A stretch of DNA of 64,000 bases from Alkalinema sp. FACHB-956. Lineage in GTDB: Bacteria > Cyanobacteriota > Cyanobacteriia > Leptolyngbyales > Leptolyngbyaceae. The first letter of the stretch is position 1; every line of letters begins with the position of its first letter. The position numbers were made by a program, and so were the translations under genes. Below, piece by piece: positions 32,124 to 43,200 of this stretch. The notes beneath the pieces are model-generated. The model saw only the letters and a list, made by a program, of their open reading frames with translations, did not search any database and was not told the DNA's origin. The stretch lies in contig NZ_JACJRC010000022.1 of the NCBI RefSeq assembly GCF_014697025.1, positions 26,225 to 90,224 of the forward strand, written 5' to 3'.

Positions 32124-34025
32124 CTATCCTGCTTTTTGCTGGCGTTCCTGTTGGCGTTCGCGAATTTGTTCCAGCGTGCCCACCGGAATTGCCTGGATGA
32201 GCGTTTTCGTATATTCCTGTTGGGGGGATTCGTAAATCCGATCGGCAACATCCATTTCCTCGATTCTGCCACGATTCATCACCATAATGCGATCGCTCAT
32301 GAATTTGACAACGCTGAGGTCATGGGAAATAAAAACATACGTTAGGCCAAATTCCTCTTGAAGCTCTTTCAATAAATTCAACACTTGCGCTTGAACTGAG
32401 ACATCCAAAGCGGAAACAGATTCATCACAGATAATAAATCGAGGATTCATCGCCAACGATCGGGCAATACAAATCCGTTGTCGCTGTCCTCCGGAAAATT
32501 GATGGGGATAGCGGGTCATGGCATCTGCCGACAAACCTACTCGGTTTAGCAGATAACTAGCACGATCGCGAAATTCACGGCTATTTTTACCACCAAAAAT
32601 CTTCATCGGTTCCATAACCGCTTCCCCGATACTCATGCGTGGATCGAGGGAACTGAAAGGATTTTGGAAAATGATTTGCATTTCCTTGCGCAATTGCCGG
32701 AGCGCATTGGGCTTTAATGCCAGAATATCTTGGCCATCGAACAGAATTTTACCCGACTGTGCATTGACCAATCGCAGAAGTGTTCTTGCTAGCGTTGTTT
32801 TACCACAACCGGACTCACCCACCAATCCCAGGGTTTCCCCAGGATAGATATCAAAAGAGACATCATTGACCGCCATCATATAGTGCTGGGTTCGCCCCAA
32901 CACACCTTTGATGGGATAAGCAACCCGCAAATTTTGTACCGATAGCAGCGGGGGTTGCGATCGCAGAGCCTGCAAGCGATCGTGTTTTTCCGCTGGTGTC
33001 ACTTCTGGGAGGGTTTGTAAAACCTGATCCACATTGACCTGTCGGGCTTCAATGCGTCGCTCCCCGGTTTCCGTGGTCACAACTTCCATGAAATCGGAGA
33101 CGGTGGGCAATACTTTGAACGAGCGATCGGGGCGAGGCCGACAGGTTAACAATCCTTGGGTGTAGGGATGGCGCGGCTGTTCAAACAGATCTGCTACAGC
33201 CCCGTATTCAACAATTTTGCCTTCATACATCACCGCAACTTGATCGGCAATTTCGCCGATGAGACCCAAATCATGGGTGATAAAAATCATGCCCATGCCC
33301 CGGCGATCGCGCAATTCCCGCAGCAATTCCAGCACCTGGGCTTGAATGGTGACATCCAGCGCCGTTGTCGGTTCATCTGCAATCAACAGCGCAGGATTAC
33401 AGGAAATTGCCATGGCAATCATGACCCGCTGCAACTGTCCACCGGACATTTGGTGAGGATAGCGATTGAGCAGGGCTTCCTTTTGCCGATTCATAGCGCG
33501 ATCGATTTCCCTCACCCCGTCCGTCAGCAACTGTTCCCGCAGATCATGGTCACTGGGCAGCAAGCGCACTTCCTGGAGCAGGGACACAGCTCGACGACGG
33601 GCTTCCGCTTCTCCGACCTGTTGGTGGAGTTGGATTGCTTCGGTCAGTTGGAACCCGATCGTATGAACCGGATTGAGGGAACTCATCGGTTCCTGGAAAA
33701 TCATGGCAATCCGTCCACCCCGCAGGTCTCGTAGCTGCTGGGGCGCAATTTTTAATAAATCAATCTGGCGATCGCCCTCCTGAAACCAAATTTCTCCGGC
33801 TGTCACCTTTCCCGGTGGGCTGGGTACCAACCCCATCACCGCTAAGGAGGTGACCGATTTTCCGGATCCTGACTCGCCCACAATGCCCAGGGTTTGTCCC
33901 GGCAAGACCTGAAAGGAAATCCCATCCACCGCATTAATCACAGTAGGGGCATTGCCTTTGCCAGAACTGGCCTCGGTGGTGAACTGTACTTGCAGATTGC
34001 GAACATCCAGGATGGGTTGAGTCAT
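32124..34025 (-). CDS. Duplicated ABC ATPase, oligopeptide/dipeptide type (DppD-DppF fusion)
   Basis: About 633 residues with two complete nucleotide-binding domains. Domain 1: Walker A GESGSGKS, signature [14 protein letters not shown], Walker [13 protein letters not shown]. Domain 2: [36 protein letters not shown]. Each is followed by the oligopeptide-type extension ([19 protein letters not shown]). The linker between them is unusually long (about 300-350). Note Ser for Pro in the second Walker B region (DESVSALD), which is frequent in this subfamily. No permease or binding-protein genes are nearby, so its partners must be elsewhere. ATG 34025 is chosen over an upstream TTG at 34046 because [13 protein letters not shown] is the standard start. 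Confidence 0.9.
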   Translation of the reverse strand: MTQPILDVRNLQVQFTTEASSGKGNAPTVINAVDGISFQVLPGQTLGIVGESGSGKSVTSLAVMGLVPSPPGKVTAGEIWFQEGDRQIDLLKIAPQQLRDLRGGRIAMIFQEPMSSLNPVHTIGFQLTEAIQLHQQVGEAEARRRAVSLLQEVRLLPSDHDLREQLLTDGVREIDRAMNRQKEALLNRYPHQMSGGQLQRVMIAMAISCNPALLIADEPTTALDVTIQAQVLELLRELRDRRGMGMIFITHDLGLIGEIADQVAVMYEGKIVEYGAVADLFEQPRHPYTQGLLTCRPRPDRSFKVLPTVSDFMEVVTTETGERRIEARQVNVDQVLQTLPEVTPAEKHDRLQALRSQPPLLSVQNLRVAYPIKGVLGRTQHYMMAVNDVSFDIYPGETLGLVGESGCGKTTLARTLLRLVNAQSGKILFDGQDILALKPNALRQLRKEMQIIFQNPFSSLDPRMSIGEAVMEPMKIFGGKNSREFRDRASYLLNRVGLSADAMTRYPHQFSGGQRQRICIARSLAMNPRFIICDESVSALDVSVQAQVLNLLKELQEEFGLTYVFISHDLSVVKFMSDRIMVMNRGRIEEMDVADRIYESPQQEYTKTLIQAIPVGTLEQIRERQQERQQKAG

Positions 34026-34158
34026 AGCGGCTACGAAGGTGAACAACTCCAGACTAGCTTATTTGCCATCTTACAGGAGGACTCCTCTATTCAGGTGCTC
34101 TCCGGTTGCAGTGGAGAGTGAATTTATTCCAGGTAAGTTGAGTGAAGTCGCCGCCGGA

Positions 34159-34210
34159 GATGACTTTGGGAGTTCTGTCCTTATGCAGGGGCAGAACTCC
34201 CAAAGTCATC
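34159..34210. repeat. Perfect 19-bp inverted repeat spanning a stop codon
   Basis: GATGACTTTGGGAGTTCTG (34159-34177) and its exact reverse complement (34192-34210) flank a 14-nt loop that contains the TAA of the giant gene. One arm therefore encodes the last residues (DDFGSS) and the other is its mirror after the stop. No T-run follows on either strand. Confidence 0.92.
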
Positions 34211-37200
34211 AAATCCTTCTATCCGCCAGTTCAAGTCTGAGTAGCTGGGTAGAACGATCGCACTACCGTAGTTAACCCCATTCATGTACCACACTTGAGT
34301 AGAGCCAGTACCAGGATTCACCCAGAAAACATCCAAAAATCCATCCCGATTAAAGTCGCGAATGCCCTGAATTTGCCAATTTCCACTGGGTGCTGGCTTC
34401 ACACGATAGGACTGAACCAAATTAAAGCCGTTCATTGTCCAGATAGCTACATCTTGGGTCGAGGAATTAAACCAGAGAAGGTCTACTCGACCATCTTTGT
34501 TAAAATCACCAATTGATTCAATACGCCATGCAATATCTGCCACTGATGGTAAGTTGATGCTTTGTAGATAGCTAAATCCATTCATTTTCCAAATCGCTGT
34601 CTGCCCAGTGCGGTAATTGCGCCAGAGGATGTCAGGTTTACGATCGAGGTCAAAGTCCGCAATACCTTCAATTTGCCACGACAGATCGGCAACCGTGATC
34701 AGAGTGTGACTTCGAACATAGCGATCGCGATTCATTTCCCAAATGCCAACTTGGCCAGTAGAGCGATTTTGCCAAAGGATATCAAGATCTCCATCCCCAT
34801 CGAAATCTGTCGCCCCTTGGACTTTCCAGCTTACATCGGTTACCTGAGGAATGTTAAATGTGGCAGTCACAAGCTGCGTATTGTTCATGATCCAAAAGCC
34901 ACTAGATCCCGTGCGCTGATTGCGCCAGAAAATGTCAACTTTTCCATCCCCATTAAAGTCACCCGTCAATTCAGCCTTCCAACTCAAATCATCAATTCGA
35001 AAAACGTTAAATGCTTGATTAAAGGTGGAACTATCAACTGTCCAAATATAGGTTTCACCCGTTTTAGAATCTCGCCACAGGATATCAGCATTTCCATCAG
35101 TACCAAAATCACTCAAACCGGCAATCGACCAACCGCTAGGTGCATTCGGTAGCACAACCGCCACTCCATAGGCATCGCGATTCATATACCACAGTGCGAC
35201 TTCCTGGGTTTGCTGATTTTGCCACAGGAGATCCGAGCTACCATCTTTATTAAAGTCTGAAATCCCCTTAATCTCCCACTGAGCTTCAGGAACCCTAAAC
35301 AATTTGGTACTGCTAACGAACCGACCGTTATTCATGATCCAAATCCCATTTTCTCCAGTGCGGTAGTTGCGCCAGAGGATATCAGACTTAAGATCGCCAT
35401 TGAAGTCCGCAATTCCTGCAATTTTCCAGGACAGATCCGGAACCGATAGCAAATCAACGGGTTGCAAACGAATTCCAGTCGCATCAGGGCGAATCAACCA
35501 ATCGGCCATCGCCCCTGTAAGTTGATTTCGCCAAACAATATCAGTCACCTTATCGCCATCTAGATCACCGACGCTTTCAACAACCCAATCACCATTCCCA
35601 ATTGTGAGCAGGCCATAACCGTTAGCGACGACAGTGCCATTCATAGCCCAGACTTGTACTGCACCCACTTGCGTTTGACGCCAAAGAATATCAACCCGTC
35701 CATCACCTGTAAAGTCTCCAATGCCTTCAATCTTCCAATTAGTATCCGCAACAGTTGGTAGAAGTACATCTTCAACATAGCTGGTTCCGTTCATTCGCCA
35801 AATCAAATTGGCTCCAGTGAAGAGGTTACGCCAGAGAATATCAGCATCTCCATCTCCATCAAAATCTGCCGTACCCTGAACTTGCCAATTGGAGTTGCCA
35901 ATAGATTTGTTGAGGTTATATTGGTTGACCGAGGGAGTTTGATTGATCTGCCAAAAGACAACATCACCTGTATTGGTATTCCGCCACAAAAGATCGGTAT
36001 TGCCATCAAGAGAGATATTAGTTGCCATATTAGCTGCATCATCGTTAATAATTAAACCGTTGGCAGAAGCTGTACCAATTGTTGCTCCAGAGGCATTACT
36101 TAACTGGACGGAGAAGTTCTCATCAGACTCAGTAACCGTATCTCCCTTGACATCGATCGTAATGACCTTAGAAGTCTCACCCGTAGCAAAGGTCAATGTT
36201 CCTGCTTTTTGGACATAGTCGTTATTCGCGATCGTTGCTGTCCCATCTACGGTTGTATAGTTCACCGTCACTGGAGTCGTCGCAGCCTGGGAAAGATTGA
36301 CGGTAAATGTAAAGGCTTTGGTGCCGCTGTTACCTTCAGTTTGCGCCGCGTTAGTCGGTACAATGCTCAGACTGGGGGACGGGGCAACATCATCATTTTG
36401 AATAATTCCATCTTGGCTGGCGGTCCCGATCGTCACACCGACAGGATTCTTCAGTTGTACCTTAAAGGTTTCATTCGATTCGACTTTCGTATCTCCATTT
36501 ACCGTAATACTAAACGTCTTTGTCGTTTCACCTGCATTAAAGGTCAGACGGCCATTACTCACTGCAAGATAGTCATTATCCGCGATCGTTGCAGTGCCAT
36601 CGATCGTGTCATAGTCAACAGTCACAGTCGAAGTGGCTGCTTGGGATAAGGTTGCTGTAAACGTATAGGTCGTTGTTCCTGCATTGCCCTCATTTTGGCT
36701 AATCGCAGTCATTCCTAGGGAGACAGTGGGTAACTGTCCGTTGGTAGAGTCGTCATTAGAAATGGTTGCAAAGGCTGAAAGGACATCAATCTTAGCGTTA
36801 GTTGGGTTGCTCAAGTTCAGCGAGAAGTCCTCATCCGCTTCAACAGTATCATCTCCACGAATGGTCACATTGACGGTTTTACTCGTTTCCCCAGGTGCAA
36901 AGGTGAGAGAACCTGACACTGGCACATAATCATTGCCTACTGAAGTGGCCGTCCCATCCACCGTTTCATAGGTAACGGTCACAGGTTGTGTAGCAGCACT
37001 GGACAACGAAATTGTAAAGGTCACAGTTTTTGTGGTTCCAGTATTCCCTTCAACCACAGTATTCGGCGTGGCAATGACGGAAAGCCCGGGTAATGGGGCA
37101 GCATCATCGTTGACAATTTCACCCGTTGCTTCGGTGCTTCCCAAGAGTGCATTTTGAGGATTACTGAGTTGGAGTTTGAACGTTTCATTCGCTTCAAAAC

Positions 37201-40200
37201 TGGGATCCCCAAACACTTCGATCGTCACGGTTTTAGTCGTTTCACCGGCAGCAAAAATTAGTGTACCGGCCTTGCCACCATAGTCTGCGGATAGACCAGC
37301 ACTCACGGCTGTACCATCGACGGTGGCATATTGTACTGAGACCTGTTGCGTAGTGGGTTGATCTAGCTGGATAGTGAATTGGTAGAACTGGCTACTGCTA
37401 TTACCTTCCGATTTAGAAACTAAGGTTGGAGTGACAGAAATTCTCGGGACAACGGGAGCATCATCATCGGTAATGGTTCCGGTACTCGCCAGTGTTGCAG
37501 CTCCACCCGTGAAGGTGGCGTTACTAGCACCACTGAGTTGAACTTGGAAGGTTTCATTGGCTTCCGGTGTTGTGTCTCCAGCAACTTGAACGGTAATGTT
37601 TTTACTAGTTTCGCCAGGATTGAACGTTAACGTCCCCGTATTTGCTGTGTAGTCCGATCCCGCAGTGGCTGTCCCATCCTGGGTCGTATAGTTAACAGTG
37701 ACAATTTCACTGGAGGGGTTTGACAAATTGATGGTGAAGACTGCAGGTGTATTACCACTATTGCCTTCCGCTGTAGATACATTCGGCGAGGCAAAACTGA
37801 TGATCGGTCGGACATCATCGTTCGTAAGCGTTGCAGTTCCGATCGTGTTGCCCGCAGTAATTGTTGCTCCAATCGCATTCGAGAGTTCTAGGGTAAAGGT
37901 TTCGTCCCCTTCAAATTTCGTATCCCCATTGACTTGGATGGTGATAGTTTTCTCCGTTTCCCCTGCAGCAAAGGTTAACGTTCCATTCGCAGCTGTGTAA
38001 TCTTCACCCGCCAGCGCGGTTCCATCTTTCGTGGTGTAGTCAAGCGTAATCGGCTGCGTTGCCGCTTGGGAAAGCTTAACGGTAAATGTATAGTTGACCG
38101 TACCACTGTTCCCTTCTGCCGCGCTGAGGGTTAACGGGATTAAGCTGATTTTGGCTGTCGTATCATCATCGGTGATTGTACCCGTCGCCAATAATTCTGT
38201 AGCCCCACCTGTTAATGTTGCATTAGTTGCACCCGTTAACTTCACTTGGAAGTTTTCGTTATCCTCTGGAGTCGTATCTCCCGTAACCTGAATCGTAATA
38301 TCCTTAGTGGTTTCACCAGGATTAAAGGTTAACGTTCCTGTACTAGCAGTGTAGTCTGAACCCGCGATCGCAGTGCCATCCTGCGTCGCATAGTTCACCG
38401 TAACAACTTCACTAGAGGGATTGGAGAGTTGAACTGTAAAGGTCTTAGACGTTGTCCCGCTATTGCCTTCTGGATTAGCAACGGTGGAGGCAATAAAGCT
38501 AATCGTGGGACGAAGATCATCATTGGTAATCGTTCCCGTTGCGGTGGTGTTACCAGGCGCGATCGTGGCGCTGCCCGTGGGGTTAGACAACACCAAGGTG
38601 AACGTTTCGTCCGTTTCAAACTTGGTATCTCCTTTCGCCTGAACCGTGATTGTTTTTTCCAGTTCTCCCGGCGCAAAGGTGAGGGTACCCGCCAGTGCCG
38701 TGTAATCTTCTGCGGCTAGGGCGGTTCCATCTTGGGTTGTGTAGTCCACCGTGATGGGCGTACTGGAAGGCCCAGACAGCTTCACCTTAAAGTCATAGGC
38801 TGTATTACCACTGACTCCTTCCGCTTGACTCAAGGTCAACGGCTCTAGCGTAATCACAGGGGGCAGTTCATCATTGGCAATCACACCGGTTGCGGAGGCT
38901 GCGACACTGTCAATAATGGCCCCCGAGGGGTTCAACAATTCCACCACAAAGTTTTCAGGGGATTCAAACGTGGTATCACCGTTGACCAGAACAGTAATTG
39001 TTTTAGGTGTAGTATCATTGGCCGCAAAGTTCAGCGTACCTGTAGTGGCTACAAAATCTGCCCCTGCTCCCGTGGAAATGGCCGTTCCATCGACGGTACG
39101 ATAATCTACGGACACAGGAGTTAAACTCGGTTGTGATAGGCTCACCGTAAACGTATAGGCGACAGTCCCGCTATTCCCTTCCGTGATCGTTGGAGCCGAT
39201 GCCACGATCGAAAACTGAGGCGTGTCATTATCCCGAATCGTACCCGTTGCCGATGGCGTTGTTGCTAAAGTTGCGTTAACTGAAGGACCACTGAGGACAA
39301 CGTTGAAGGTTTCATTCCCCTCAACCAAGGTATCACCAACCACTTTGATGGAAATCCGCTGGGTGGTTGCGCCCGGAGCAAAAGTGATGGTCTGAGAAAA
39401 GGCTTGATAATCGGTTCCCTCTGTCGCAGTTCCCGCTAGGGTCGCCACATTCACGGTCACCTCTTGAGCACTTGCCCGGGACAGCACGACATCAAATTCA
39501 TAGTCCGTTGTTCCCGTATCCCCTTCTGTCAGCGATGGCACAACAGGAACGATCGAAATTTCTGGTTTAGACAGAGGAACGGTTACCGCAAATTCCGACG
39601 TATCACCGCTTTGACTATCGATCGCCGTTGCACTGACTAGACCTGTGACTGCTGTTGCAGTGGTAAAGGAAATATCTGCAAAGCCATTGCTAGCGATCGT
39701 GACATTCTGGAAGCCCAGATACACCTCCCCCTCACCATTGGTCGAGGAATCAGCGGCGGTATTACTGAAAAATTCCACGCGAATCGTGCGTCCAGCAATT
39801 CCATTCAGACGACCTGTAATAATCGTTTGATTGCCTGTGAGCGTGTTCTCAGCCACCAGGGAAATCGGGAAATTTTGCAGATTATTGATACCTGTATCCG
39901 CATCCCCCAGATCATTCAACGTGACGCCATCTGCACCTAGATCAATTCCTAGTCCAGTATTGTTAACGATCGAGTTGCCAGAGATACGGTTACCTGTTCC
40001 TGAAGTCACCGCAACCCCTACCTGTCCATTAGCGGTGATGACATTACCACCTGTGGTAGCCGCTGCATCTAAACCAATGATATTGTTATTCCCTGCAATT
40101 GCAATCCCATTTCCCTTGAAGTTGGTAATTTTCAGACCTTTAACTTGGTTACCATTAGCCGCAAGGTTTAACCCATTCGCTGTGGCAGCGATCGCGGTGC

Positions 40201-43200
40201 CATCCAATGTGATGACAGGCGTCGTTGCAAATCCAGCTTGGCTAGTGCCATCAATCGTGACGGTATCAGTAACGTCCGAAAGGGCTGATTGTAGCGCGAT
40301 CGTATGCGGCCCAGCCCCTGGGATTTGGAAGGTAATGGTATTCGCCCCAGCAAAGGCATTGGCATTTAAAATAGCCTGACGGAGCGATCCCTCACCCGCA
40401 TCATTAGTGTTCGTCACTACAGTGTCGTTATCTGTAATTGAGACGGTGGCACTGGAGGCCGCACCACTGATTAAAAATCCACCATCGTCCACCAGAGCAA
40501 GATCGATCGTTTCCGTTGCTTCTGCAGGAATATCATCGATCGCGGTAACCGTTAAAATCGCTTCTTTAATATTATCGGCCAGCGTCAGCGTCACCAGTCC
40601 CGTATTGGCATCCCGAACCAGCGTAGCGCCTATCGTAGTCGTTGTAATGGTATAGTCTTGCAGCGAAGCCGTTCCCGTAACCTTTGGTGTTAACTTAATA
40701 ATGAGTTCACCTGCTGGATCGGTACGACTGACCCGATAGATTCCCGTATCACCACCGGCTTCTGCTGCGGTTCCATCCTGGGTCACGATGCTAACCGTTT
40801 GCTTCAATTCAGTTCCAAAGACATCCGCAGCACGATTGAGATCATCGTCTACCAAATTACTCGCATTACTAGTAAACGCAATATAAGCAGCATTGCGGCT
40901 GAGGGTCGGATCGTTGGAAGCAGCATTCCCCGACTCAATGTCCAGGTCATCTACGCTAATCAACCGAGTACGCCCCGTGACCGTATCGCGCACAAAAACA
41001 TCTTGGATATTCCCGTTTGTATCCCCTGTCACCAGATTCGAGGCGGTGCTCACAAAGGCAACATAGCGACCATCCGCACTAATGACCGGATTGACAGATC
41101 CCGATCCATTACCACTACCTGTACCAGCAGAATTGACACTCACCAGTGAAGTCTGCCCCGTTTGCATATTTCGGATAAACACATCCGGTGCATTACCATT
41201 CGTATCCGTAGTCGTAGTTAAATCACTCGCTGCACTCACAAAGGCAATAAAGTTACCATCGGCGCTGATGGTCGGCGAATAGGAACCTAGTGTGGTGAAT
41301 GTTCCGGTTGTCACTCCAGCTGTTCCACTAGTATTCACACTAACCAATGCGACGGGATTAGATGCCGCTTGCAAGTCATATCGGAAAACGTCTTGGGTGC
41401 CATTCGCATCATTCGCAACAAGGTTAGTAGCGTCACTGACAAAGGCAACATAGCGGCCATCATCACTAATGACTGGATTGAAGGAATCGTCATCTCCAAT
41501 GCCACTCCCTCCTGTGCTGAGGAGAGTAACCACGCCGGTTTGAGTATTAAAGGCAAAAACATCCTGGGCATTATTGGTATCCCCCGCGGTCAAATCACTG
41601 GCCGTGCTGGTAAAGACTACATACTGGCCATTCGCGCTAATCGTCGCATTCGCAGAAGCGGCATTTCCACTGCTACCAGAAACTGTCTTACTGACTAGTT
41701 GAATAGTTCCCGTTGAGCGATTCCACAGAAAAACATCCTGGGCATTATTATTGTCATTAGCAACTAAATTGCTGGCTGTGCTAGTAAAAACAACGTACTG
41801 ACCATCGTTACTAATAACAGGATTTGCGGATGCTCCATTCGCTAGAGTAGCCCCAACTTTACTAACGAGTTGAATGGTACCCGTCGATCGATCGTACAAG
41901 AAAATATCCGCTTGGTTATTGGTATCGCCCGCCACCAAATTAGAGGAAGAACTGGTGAAAACGATAAAATTGCTATCACCACTAATCATCGGCGTAGAGG
42001 ACGCCCCATTGCCAGCATTACCGGATGTCGTCCGACTAACCAACTGAATGGCATTGGGATTACTACTGGGTAGCGTGACATCCCGCAAAAAGATATCCGT
42101 AACCCCATTGGCGTCCCCTGACACCAGGTTATCAACTGAGCTAGTAAAGACTACATAACGACCATCGGCGCTAATTGATTTATTAGAAGTCACCTCAGAG
42201 TTTCCGTTACCCGTAATTGAAGTGCGGGTAGCTCGAGAAATGAGTGTGACTTCACTGGTGGTCAAGTCTGTGAAAAAGACATCTTCTGCGCCGTTCGTAT
42301 CTTGGGGCACTAAATTCGTCGCATCACTGCTAAAGAATGCAAACTTCCCATCACCGCTAATAGCCGGATTTTGCGTACCACTATCCCCCACCGTTGGAGT
42401 CGTAACCCCTTGCCGCCGGGTTACGAGGGAGAGTACTTGAGTGTCCACGTTATAGGCAAAGGCATCAGCACGGTTGTTGGTGTCATTGGCAATTAAATTG
42501 GTTGCACTGCTGACAAAAACGATCGTTTTCCCATCATCACTTATGACAGGGCTAAGGGAGGAAGAATTGCCAGCTACTCCACCCACTTGGCTAATTAAGC
42601 GACTAGGATTGGTTGCATCCAAATCTCGCCAATAAACATCTAAAGCGCCATTGGCGTCTCCCGTAGCAACCAAGTTACTCGCTGCGCTAGTAAATGCTAA
42701 ATATCGTCCATTGGCACTCAAGACTGGAGCATCAGAACTGCCATCCCCCGCTTGAGTTCCCGTGGAGCTGACACTTCCCAGAATAAAGTTACCTGATGCA
42801 CGATCCCAAACATAAATATCATTGAAAATATTGGTATCGGTTGCCAATAGCCGGGAGGACGTTGCAAAAGCAATTCGTCCACCGTTAGCACTGATGGCTA
42901 ACCGCCCAGAAACTGTACCGCTGCCACCTGATACGGCTGGATTAATACTAATCTGATCAAAAGTGCCACTGGTGACGCCATAGACAAAAACATCCGCTTG
43001 GGAACCATCGTTATCCCCAGGAAGCAGGTCATTGGCAGTACTGATAAAGGCAACATATTGACCATCGGCACTCACAACAGGGTTAAAGGATGAACCGTTA
43101 CCACTTCCATTGAAGTTTTGGTTAATACTCACCAGTTCCAAGCCATTTGCCTTTGTCCAGACAAACACATCCAACCCAGCTAGGCCATTCCGATCGGAAA

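Noticed and set aside
31794..32345. 183-codon plus-strand frame with CEGHF/CEGYI repeats
   Set aside because: It overlaps the end of the kinase and the ABC ATPase on the other strand; the Cys repeats simply translate the 15-bp tandem repeat.
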